Part shown: positions 8,450-15,763 of the stretch, in pieces
Position numbering within the stretch: position 1 is the first letter of the stretch
How the letters are laid out: every line of letters starts with the position of its first letter
From: CAYXBG01 sp964463145
GTDB lineage: Bacteria > Acidobacteriota > UBA6911 > RPQK01 > CBDAPI01
Reading direction: 5' to 3'
DNA: 53,063 bases
Assembly (NCBI GenBank): GCA_964463145.1
Contig: CAYXBG010000002.1
Coordinates: 1-53,063, forward strand
Notes under the pieces: generated by a model
The model's database searches: none
What the model saw: only the letters and a program-made list of their open reading frames with translations
What the model was told of the DNA's origin: nothing
Made by a program: the position numbers and the translations under genes

Positions 8450-9144
8450 AACGCCAATTATTCGTCCTCTTTTTCTCGGTACTGACCCTGCTAGGTTTGC
8501 CGTCTTGCCAATCACCCTTACCTCAGCCCCGAGAGTTGCATCAAACGGAAGAGCCCGAGGGTTCTTTCTCGCTGGATTTTCGGCCCGTACGAGAAGATGC
8601 CCTGTTAATTCTCTTTGATGGGGCAAACTTAGATGGATGGTCTATCGTTGGGAAAAATGAGTACTGGAAAGTTGAGAATAATATCCTTCGCTCGGAGAGT
8701 GGAATAGATAATAGTTGGATCAGATTCAACGAACCTCTCTCTGATTTTGTGCTCATGCTAGATTGGAGAAACTCTGAAAATAGTCATGGAGGGGTTGTCA
8801 TCCGAGCAGCAGACCAAGGGCTACCTTCAGAGACAGGCTACCAGGTACAGCTATCAAGCTCGACTCTCGGCAGCTGGCAATCCTGCTCCATTTACGGTCA
8901 TCTGAACGCACCTCAACCTCCAAAAACCCCAGCAAACACTTGGCATAACCTTGAAATCCGTGCTTTTGGTCCTAGGATTTCTGTTTCGATTAACGGTGCT
9001 CAATGCATGGATGTAAACCAAACATCAGTAGCAACATTGAGCGATAAAACTCGACAAGGCTACATTGGCCTTCTCAATTCGCACCCAACAAAAGGTCATC
9101 ACATTGAGTTCCGCAATATTCGCCTTGAATTGCTGAAGCCTTAG
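8437..9144 (+). CDS. DUF1080 (3-keto-disaccharide hydrolase family) lipoprotein
   Basis: The N-terminus (LFVLFFSVLTLLGLPSC) is a lipoprotein signal with the lipobox LPSC. The mature domain has the DUF1080 hallmarks: LLILFDGANLDGWSIVG at the start, then WKVENNILRSE, FVLMLDWRNS, GGVVIRAA, WHNLEIRAFGPRISVSING and a closing IEFRNIRLELL. The fold is a concanavalin-like beta sandwich, and characterised members hydrolyse or eliminate 3-keto-glycosides. Length 235 aa is normal. The gene starts inside the end of the oxidoreductase gene. The pair fits an oxidise-then-cleave system for glycosidic bonds at the cell envelope; that link is inference from family knowledge and overlap. Confidence 0.85.
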   Translation: MESLKRQLFVLFFSVLTLLGLPSCQSPLPQPRELHQTEEPEGSFSLDFRPVREDALLILFDGANLDGWSIVGKNEYWKVENNILRSESGIDNSWIRFNEPLSDFVLMLDWRNSENSHGGVVIRAADQGLPSETGYQVQLSSSTLGSWQSCSIYGHLNAPQPPKTPANTWHNLEIRAFGPRISVSINGAQCMDVNQTSVATLSDKTRQGYIGLLNSHPTKGHHIEFRNIRLELLKP

Positions 9145-9172
9145 CCAGTCCAATCATACCTTAGTGCAGCTA

Positions 9173-9190
9173 TCTGTCCGCCGAGACAGA
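9173..9190. terminator. Short hairpin between convergent genes
   Basis: TCTGTC (9173-9178), a 6-nt loop, and GACAGA (9185-9190) form a perfect 6-bp stem in the 58-bp gap between two convergent genes. There is no T tract on either strand, so it is at best a weak bidirectional terminator. Confidence 0.25.
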
Positions 9191-9202
9191 GGCTATTGGT
9201 GA

Positions 9203-11875
9203 TTAGCTGGAGAAACCTAGAAAACCACGGGTAAACTGAATATCGACATTGCCGCTCCGTAACCCCCTAGGGAGAGATTTGCCCGATACGACATCAATCA
9301 TTACGGACAAAAGTCTCTTCAAGCATTGATTCTGACTCCCTGTCAGCACTACATCAAGATCAGATCCTGCTCCCAGCCCATCACCCTGCAGGGCTACCTG
9401 TAAAACGGGGACAATAGGGTGTCCCTGGCGAGCTGCTTGGGTGCCCCCTACGATCAACTGTACACCGCAAGACGCTAGTCCAGTCAGGGCTTCTACCCAG
9501 TGATGATTTGCATGATACATGACGTGCAGACCAGCTTCCGCTGGAGATTCACCATGCTCAATAGTGGCACATACTTCAGCCGGGATAATTTCCTTCTCTT
9601 GCCCTAATTTCAGGAGATCATCTCCACTTGGGATGATTACAGTGGCCCCCGCTTTTTGGCATACACGGATAACTTCCCAGATAACCTCGCCCAGAGCTTC
9701 AGGAAACGGCCTTTCTGTAATAAATCCCAAACTAAGGTCCTTCAAATTCAACTCTACATCTTTGTTGGATAGCGCACCTATTGCTGTCCGAAACCACCCG
9801 TTCACTTTGCGACTAACCTTTTCAATCCCGCCATCTAGCTGGATACTGGCCCACCCATACCGCTTTATTTCCACACCACGCTTTCGGAGTTGATCACGCA
9901 ACACACCGTTATGCACTTTATCGCACCCATGCTCCAGAACCATCCCCAACGACACAGAGGGATGAGCCAAGTGCCCTAATAGTGAGCGGACAAAAAGATC
10001 AGAGCCACCACCATAGGAATACCCGCAACCCTCAGTATGGGGTAGCGCGACAAACCTGGAGATTGGGCTTCCCTCTATCTCCGCCTGCAAATCACCAGCA
10101 ATCTGGAGAGCGATCTGACCAGCACATAAGCTGGTAGGCAGAATAAGCCCAACCCGTTCAGGCTTAATTCTTGAGTCCATCTTAATTTCCAGAGTCTCAA
10201 GGGAAGTTGCTGGAGGTTCTGGACTGATCTCAATCGGCTTCTTTGAAAACGACTTCCCGATCTCCTCGGCTAGGCCTGATGAAGAAGTTCTCATCCAGTT
10301 CCGCCATATAGAAACCTGTGAGTGATTCGCCTTTTCTCCCTTGGTCAAACGACCCGAAGCTGTATCAATTGCCAAATCAAAGGACCTTCTACCCAATTCA
10401 TCCATCGATTCGCCATCTAGATATTCTCCCGCATTAATATCCATTTCTTTGGCGACCAGGTGGAATCTATCAGTTGTTGTCATTAGTTTAAGAGTAGGAA
10501 CAAAAGGGAAATTGGTAATCGATCCATTGCCGGTTGTGAAAAGGATAAGATTGGCCCCAGAAGCAACCTGTCCCGAGATACTTTCCAGATCATTTCCTGG
10601 GCTATCCATGAAGAAAAACCCAGGTCCAGGCATTTGTTCTCCGTAGTCCAAGATATCATCTACTCGGACTTCTGGATTCCGCTTCATTGCTGCGCCAATG
10701 GATTTCAAGTTGATGTTGTAGAGCCCTCGGAGTTTATTGCCTCCAGAAGGATTGCCCTCAGCAGTAACTCCATGCCAGGAAGCCATCTCCTTGTATCTCG
10801 AGATAGCTTGCAGAAATTTCCTTGCAACATTGAGACTACGGACGTTAAGAAGCATATATGATTCAGCCCCAATCAACTCATCTGTTTCAGCATGATTAGC
10901 AGCACCACCGTGGCGGATGATTTCGCGTGCAATCCACCCCGCTAAAGGGTTTCCTGAGATACCTGAAAAAGCATCAGAGCCGCCACATTGTAAGGCCACT
11001 CGGAGTTGAGAGATTGGCTCTAAGGTTCGACTGGCAGACTGTACCTGAGGCAGCCAACGCTGGATAATCGCCGAACAGTCCTCAAGGTCTCTATCTAGGC
11101 TACCTTTCAGGGTGTAAAATTCGTGTGGGACGGCATCGATTGGATAGCAATTCTGAGAAATAACTTCCCGTAGATCTACATTACTGACGGATCCCAGGCT
11201 GCTATCTACTACGAGAACCGCACCAAGATTGGGATGAACAAGAAATCCCGCAAGTGTTCTCAGTAGCAATTCTCGATTTTGCGGATTCTCATTGCTACCA
11301 CCCTCTGTGTGCGCCACTGCCACAACTCCGTCAAATAAATCGGACCTCTTGGCCAATTCGCCCAGACGCTGCTGCAAAATCCGGACAAAGCTAGAGGCAG
11401 TGGAGTTAGTAGCAATAATCGCTATGTAATTTCTTGTACCTACCCCTCGCCCAGATGACCGCTTGTAACCCTGAAACGTCCCGGGGGTTGCATGAAGAGA
11501 AACTTGCGTGCCAGTAGAAAAATTTTCTTCAGCCAATTCAAAAGGACGGATATCATTCCGGAAATTAGCTGGCCCAGGGTCAAAATCCAAATCACGTAGG
11601 GCCAATTCTGTTGCCATCCCCTCGTTGAGAAGATATTCGCCAGGAACAATATCACGTTCTGCAATGCCGAAAGGCAACCCCCAGGAAAGCAGTTCCTCTC
11701 CCTTACTAACGGGCTCCAACAAGAACCGATGTCCTGTCAGGATCGCCTGACGAATGCGGATGGGTTCACCCTGCCATTGCAAGTGTGTACCTGGTTCCAG
11801 GCGTTGGGTCGCAATTGCACAATTGTCCCCTGAAAGAGGAAGGCGCGCGCAACTTTCAAACTTGAGTTTCTCCAT
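9203..11875 (-). CDS. Double-length UxaA/altronate dehydratase-family protein
   Basis: At 890 aa this is much longer than the usual ~500-aa altronate/galactarate dehydratases. It begins with a SAF-like beta domain (~1-85), then a UxaA module: GVGTRNYIAII near residue 145, QCGGSDAFSGISGNPLAGW near 300, and FFFMDSPGNDLES and TTGNGSITNFPFVP near 425-460. A second partial copy follows from ~570: LPTSLCAGQIALQIAGDL, ALPHTEGCGYSYGG, LAHPSVSLGMVLEHGCDKVHN and LIVGGTQAARQGHPIVPVLQ. The first copy lacks Cys where the second has TEGCG and EHGCD. GGGGGAG lies just upstream of the ATG. It probably dehydrates a sugar acid. The neighbouring FAH-family gene and sugar kinase support carbohydrate-acid catabolism. 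Confidence 0.8.
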   Translation of the reverse strand: MEKLKFESCARLPLSGDNCAIATQRLEPGTHLQWQGEPIRIRQAILTGHRFLLEPVSKGEELLSWGLPFGIAERDIVPGEYLLNEGMATELALRDLDFDPGPANFRNDIRPFELAEENFSTGTQVSLHATPGTFQGYKRSSGRGVGTRNYIAIIATNSTASSFVRILQQRLGELAKRSDLFDGVVAVAHTEGGSNENPQNRELLLRTLAGFLVHPNLGAVLVVDSSLGSVSNVDLREVISQNCYPIDAVPHEFYTLKGSLDRDLEDCSAIIQRWLPQVQSASRTLEPISQLRVALQCGGSDAFSGISGNPLAGWIAREIIRHGGAANHAETDELIGAESYMLLNVRSLNVARKFLQAISRYKEMASWHGVTAEGNPSGGNKLRGLYNINLKSIGAAMKRNPEVRVDDILDYGEQMPGPGFFFMDSPGNDLESISGQVASGANLILFTTGNGSITNFPFVPTLKLMTTTDRFHLVAKEMDINAGEYLDGESMDELGRRSFDLAIDTASGRLTKGEKANHSQVSIWRNWMRTSSSGLAEEIGKSFSKKPIEISPEPPATSLETLEIKMDSRIKPERVGLILPTSLCAGQIALQIAGDLQAEIEGSPISRFVALPHTEGCGYSYGGGSDLFVRSLLGHLAHPSVSLGMVLEHGCDKVHNGVLRDQLRKRGVEIKRYGWASIQLDGGIEKVSRKVNGWFRTAIGALSNKDVELNLKDLSLGFITERPFPEALGEVIWEVIRVCQKAGATVIIPSGDDLLKLGQEKEIIPAEVCATIEHGESPAEAGLHVMYHANHHWVEALTGLASCGVQLIVGGTQAARQGHPIVPVLQVALQGDGLGAGSDLDVVLTGSQNQCLKRLLSVMIDVVSGKSLPRGLRSGNVDIQFTRGFLGFSS

Positions 11876-11979
11876 TCAAAATCTCCCCCCGCATTACCCT
11901 GCGGTACTCTAACAATGCTTGGCCGGCTATGGGCGCAATGCTGCAGCCAGGCGAATGTCTATACTCTCACGAGACACCC

Positions 11980-12516
11980 TTATTCTCTACCAATTACGAA
12001 GGGCTCCCAGCTAGCATTGTAGGGGTGTATCCGTGAACTTGAGGATCCTTCTGAATCTATCACCTCACCGCCCTGATTGAACCACTCAATAATTCCACCA
12101 TCAAGATTGTACACAGGACGCCCTAGAAGCGCCCCTAGCTTTACCGCTACCAACCCAGAACGATAACCTACTGTGCAGTAACTCACGATGGTTGTATTGT
12201 CGTAAAGCCGTGGGATAAATTCTGGAACTTTCTCCAGAGGAAGAGACATCGCCCCAACAAGAGCACCTATCCGAAACTCTTCAGGAGTTCGAACGTCCAG
12301 TATGAGAAGGTTGTCACCAGCATACAAGAGCTTTTTCAGATCTGAAACGGTCATTTGCTCCGCCCCAGTCTTGTAATTGATCTCCTGGATCTTCTTCCTA
12401 TACTCCGCTTCCAGACCTGTTCTGAGGGAAGTTGAGTTGCTCCTATCCCGACATCCGATAATGCAAACCAATACTGCCATATTCATGACAGCTAACACAT
12501 AGATTTTCAGTCGCAT
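11980..12516 (-). CDS. Rhodanese-domain lipoprotein
   Basis: A 178-aa protein. The N-terminal MRLKIYVLAVMNMAVLVCIIGC ends in a lipobox-like IIGC. After a ~40-residue linker comes a single rhodanese domain: LLILDVRTPEEFRIGALVGA, then the active-site loop SYCTVGYRSG with the catalytic Cys, then YNLDGGIIEWFNQGG. Such domains move or bind sulfane sulfur; lipidation would place it at the periplasmic face of a membrane. It lies in the same orientation as the sugar-acid genes on both sides (29 bp after the FAH-like gene), but a functional link is not evident. Confidence 0.85.
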   Translation of the reverse strand: MRLKIYVLAVMNMAVLVCIIGCRDRSNSTSLRTGLEAEYRKKIQEINYKTGAEQMTVSDLKKLLYAGDNLLILDVRTPEEFRIGALVGAMSLPLEKVPEFIPRLYDNTTIVSYCTVGYRSGLVAVKLGALLGRPVYNLDGGIIEWFNQGGEVIDSEGSSSSRIHPYNASWEPFVIGRE

Positions 12517-12545
12517 AACACTGAAAAAACCCAGGACACCCGATA

Positions 12546-13373
12546 CTATTCGGCCACTGTATTTGACAGAGTCCCCACCCCATCAATCGTAATACTAATT
12601 CGATCTTGCAATTGCAAGGTGAAATCAGAAGGAGGAACCACGCCAGTTCCCGTCATTAGCAGACATCCAACTGGAAAACTTGTTTCCCGGAAAAGATGTT
12701 CAACAAGCTCTTCAGGCCTGCGTTTCAGCTGGGCAAGAGTCGTTTGCCCTTCAAACACCAGAGATTCAGCCCTTTGAATTTCCAGCCCGATGACCGATCC
12801 AGCTGGCAGAGGATCTTCATTTACGAGAATGCAAGGACCTAGTGAACAGCTACCGTCATAGGTTTTAGCCTGAGGCAAATAGAGAGGGTTTTCACCCTCA
12901 ATATCGCGTGAACTCATGTCGTTACCAATAGTGTATCCAATAATTACCCCATCTCTGGAAATAGCCAGAGTCAACTCAGGTTCAGGAACATTCCACTTGG
13001 AATCTTTGCGTATACGTACTGATTTTCCAGGCGCGACTACTCTCCAACCAGCAGCCTTGAAAAACAGTTCCGGCCGAGAAGCTTCATAAACCCGATCATA
13101 AAAGTTGTCACCCCCAGTTGCACTGGATTCTTCCATCCGAGCATCCCTACTCTTGAAGTAGGTTACCCCCGCCGCCCAGACTTCCTGGCCATCAACTGGG
13201 GCTAGCACTTCTACATTCTCGTCCCAATCGAATGGTTCAGCCGTTCTAAGAACCTCGCGGATCATTACCGCAAGGTTTTCTGCTTCAAAAAGGGAGTCCC
13301 AGGAGATTCCTAACTGACTGTAGCCAATGCTACTCTCGACGACCGGACCACAAGATGTTCTATAAATTTTCAT
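12546..13373 (-). CDS. Fumarylacetoacetate hydrolase-family protein, AraD1/keto-deoxy sugar acid dehydratase type
   Basis: A 275-aa FAH-fold protein. VWAAGVTYFKSRDARMEES and YEASRPELFFKA resemble the AraD1 and 2-keto-3-deoxy-arabinonate dehydratase branch more than true fumarylacetoacetases. Metal-ligand acidic residues are visible in WNVPEPELTLAI (Glu pair) and later in the GNDMSSRDIEGEN and QAKTYDGSCSLGP segments. AGGG lies 6 nt upstream of the ATG at 13373. The predicted role is cytosolic dehydration or cleavage of a 2-keto-3-deoxy sugar acid. This would act on the product of the UxaA-like dehydratase encoded two genes downstream. The pathway order is inference; the family call is firm. 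Confidence 0.85.
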   Translation of the reverse strand: MKIYRTSCGPVVESSIGYSQLGISWDSLFEAENLAVMIREVLRTAEPFDWDENVEVLAPVDGQEVWAAGVTYFKSRDARMEESSATGGDNFYDRVYEASRPELFFKAAGWRVVAPGKSVRIRKDSKWNVPEPELTLAISRDGVIIGYTIGNDMSSRDIEGENPLYLPQAKTYDGSCSLGPCILVNEDPLPAGSVIGLEIQRAESLVFEGQTTLAQLKRRPEELVEHLFRETSFPVGCLLMTGTGVVPPSDFTLQLQDRISITIDGVGTLSNTVAE

Positions 13374-13499
13374 AACTGCCCTAACTCATGCTACTGATCA
13401 GCGGTGCCTGCGTCGAGTCCTAAAAAAGGAAATCTCCACACACATCGGCAGTTCAAACCAGAAGAACCCTCTGAACATGAGCATCTAAACTGTAAAACA

Positions 13500-14603
13500 T
13501 TATTGTTGCATCACATTAAGAACCAGATTTTCAATCTCCCGCTTGTGTTCTTCCATGCTACGGACTAGTGCCAATTGAGCTCGAGCCCTTTGAAGATTGT
13601 GCTCGGCATGGCTTGTCTTGAAATAAACATCTCCAGACAAGTAATCGCTTAAGAAACGCATCCCTACCGTTAAAGTTGCGGCCGCAGGCGCAAAAGGCAT
13701 GAGCGCAATCTCAGACTGAGTGAGTAGTCCTCTAACTGCACCCACATAACCTTCAAGAATGTTCTCAAAAAATTCTAAATTGATTTCTATCCTAGAGAGG
13801 TCCTCTTCGTCTTCAGCAGTCTCCACACTGGATGTGCGAACCATATCCCCAAAATCGTAGAGTAGAGTCCCAGGCATGCAAGTATCGAGATCGACCACGC
13901 ACATAGCCTTGCCGGTGTGAACGTCAAAGAGAACATTGTTTATTTTAGGGTCATAATGGATTACTCGGTAAGGCAATCGGCCTTGGTCCAAGCTGTGTGT
14001 AATACCAGCATAGGACTCTTCTCTCTCCAGAATAGATTCCAACTCGGTTGCGGCTCGAGAGCTTCGGGAGGGCATTGAATTCTTTTCTGCAGCCATTTTC
14101 AATTCTTTCACGCGAGTGGGCAGATGAAAAAAATTGGGGATTGTAATATTCAATTTGGCAGGATCCAGATCAGTCAAACGCTGGATAAAGCTACCGAAGA
14201 TGCGCCCGGCTTCATATGCGTGCATTGGCGAGGGACAACGGTTGATAACCTCGGCGTTTTCCACGTATTTGAAAGTCCTCCAGAAATTATCATTTCTGTC
14301 TTGGACCATCACACCTTCCCGCTTAGAAGCTATCAAACTCAAAGTTTCTTCTCCTTCAATCGGGTGTGAAGCCAGATGCTCGGTGACTAGAAGGATATTA
14401 TTCATTAAACCTTCCAGATCAGGGAAAACAGTGTGGTTCATCCGTTGATGAAGATAGCGATTTTCCCCAGTATCATCCGACCACTTACTGATGAAAGAGT
14501 CGTGAATGTGCCCCATATGTACGGGCTCTATCCCCCTCAATCGACCAGAAATATCAAACTGCGTTACGACACTCTCGGGATCGATAAAGTTTGTCAGGCC
14601 CAT
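13500..14603 (-). CDS. Phosphotransferase-family sugar kinase, NahK-like
   Basis: A 367-aa protein of the APH/choline-kinase-like fold. The catalytic segment VIHYDPKINNVLFD gives the HxDxxxxN pattern, and VVDLDTCMPGTLLYDFGDMV supplies the metal-binding Asp. Both stretches closely resemble N-acetylhexosamine 1-kinase (NahK), which makes sugar 1-phosphates at the start of salvage pathways. The N-terminal lobe (HIHDSFISKWSD, YLHQRMN) is consistent. GGAGAG lies just before the ATG. It is the first gene of the minus-strand block, divergent from the ABC exporter. The sugar specificity is not determinable. Confidence 0.8.
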   Translation of the reverse strand: MGLTNFIDPESVVTQFDISGRLRGIEPVHMGHIHDSFISKWSDDTGENRYLHQRMNHTVFPDLEGLMNNILLVTEHLASHPIEGEETLSLIASKREGVMVQDRNDNFWRTFKYVENAEVINRCPSPMHAYEAGRIFGSFIQRLTDLDPAKLNITIPNFFHLPTRVKELKMAAEKNSMPSRSSRAATELESILEREESYAGITHSLDQGRLPYRVIHYDPKINNVLFDVHTGKAMCVVDLDTCMPGTLLYDFGDMVRTSSVETAEDEEDLSRIEINLEFFENILEGYVGAVRGLLTQSEIALMPFAPAAATLTVGMRFLSDYLSGDVYFKTSHAEHNLQRARAQLALVRSMEEHKREIENLVLNVMQQ

Positions 14604-14965
14604 GACTCTCCAGGTAGCACGCCCCCAATTTTAAAAGTCGCTCTGAATCCCTTTAAGAGTCGACTGGGGGTTCCCATTTCTATACGCGTTCGTTTATATT
14701 GTGCCACTGGTACTTATATAACCTTCATTACGGTCCTAGAATTGCAAGGCTGGGCTCGTGTGTCGTAGTGGGATTGTAGCACCAGTCAGTGTTGACATCT
14801 CCCGGACTTTTTTCGGAAACTGTATTTCAAAATGATCAATTCTTAACCGGGGGAACTGGCCGACAGACGGCAATTCGGACTTCTGAATCTTTTAAACATG
14901 GTCCGTGCCCAAAAAAAGCCAGATTGACAAAACTCGGTTACACAAACCAATAAGGTGCTTTACCC
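14604..14965. other. Intergenic region (362 bp) between divergent genes
   Basis: This gap must hold the start regions of the minus-strand kinase and the plus-strand ABC exporter. Two consensus TTGACA hexamers occur on the plus strand (14792-14797 and 14924-14929). Neither is followed at 16-18 nt by a good -10 hexamer, so no promoter is asserted. AAGGTG at 14952-14957 is a suitable ribosome binding site for the ABC gene. No tRNA, convincing hairpin or gene is visible; a frame starting at 14905 is an overlap of the ABC gene in another phase. Confidence 0.5.
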
Positions 14966-15763
14966 ATGGTTGGCCACCCCAGAATTATGATCGAGGCAGA
15001 TGGCCTCAGCAAGTACTACGGTACGTTTGTTGCGGTCGAAGATGTCTCATTTTCAATCCCAGAAGGTCAAATCGTTGCATTTCTTGGACCAAATGGTGCA
15101 GGAAAATCAACAACGATGAAACTGTTGACCGGATACATATCCCCGACCCAGGGAAAGGCAAAAATCGGTGGAATCGATGTCCAAAACAACCGGATTGCAG
15201 CCTCCCAGAAACTAGGCTACCTCCCGGAAAACGGGCCTCTTTACACCGATATGACCCCCGCAGAATCCCTGGCTTTTTTTGGGGAAGCACGAGGTATGGA
15301 GCAGCCTAGATTGAGAGCCTCAATTGATTATGTGAATCATCTCTGTGAACTGGACGAGGTAATGGAAAAACCCATAGGTAAACTCTCAAAGGGTTACAGG
15401 CAAAGAGTCGGTCTCGCTCAAGCTCTTCTTCATGACCCCGAGGTTATAATCATGGATGAGCCCACTGCCGGTCTAGACCCCAATCAAATACGAGCTTTTC
15501 GGGACAACCTACAGGAGTTAGGTAAGACCAGAACTGTCCTAATCTCGACTCACATCCTACAGGAAGTCGAGGCTGTAGCAGATAGAGTGCTTCTTATCCA
15601 TGAAGGCAAACTTGTTTTCGACGGGGAACCAGATGCCCTCAAAGGGGATAGTTCTATGGAGGAGAGATTCTACCTACTTACGGGGCATGGGGATGATCAC
15701 ACCAAAGCGGATCCAGATCAATCGATTAAACCGCAAGAGATCGATCCCCCGGGAGCAATATGA
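14966..15763 (+). CDS. ABC transporter ATP-binding protein (GldA-like)
   Basis: A 265-aa ABC ATPase with all core motifs: Walker A GPNGAGKST, the signature LSKGYRQRVGLAQAL, Walker B VIIMDEPTAGLDP and the switch His in LISTHILQE. The signature (LSKGYRQR) and overall shape are those of GldA/NatA-type exporters. AAGGTG 8 nt upstream supports ATG 14966; ATG 14987 is an alternative. The stop overlaps the next gene by 4 bp (ATGA), so ATPase and permease are translationally coupled. It powers the membrane complex made by the following two genes. Confidence 0.92.
   Translation: MVGHPRIMIEADGLSKYYGTFVAVEDVSFSIPEGQIVAFLGPNGAGKSTTMKLLTGYISPTQGKAKIGGIDVQNNRIAASQKLGYLPENGPLYTDMTPAESLAFFGEARGMEQPRLRASIDYVNHLCELDEVMEKPIGKLSKGYRQRVGLAQALLHDPEVIIMDEPTAGLDPNQIRAFRDNLQELGKTRTVLISTHILQEVEAVADRVLLIHEGKLVFDGEPDALKGDSSMEERFYLLTGHGDDHTKADPDQSIKPQEIDPPGAI

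Noticed and set aside
14792..14826. Strong promoter from TTGACA at 14792 and TGTATT at 14821
   Set aside because: The spacer is 23 nt, far outside the 16-18 nt range.
14905..15309. Small plus-strand gene before the ABC ATPase
   Set aside because: Most of it overlaps the strongly conserved ATPase in another phase and the translation is rich in Arg, Pro and Cys without family resemblance.
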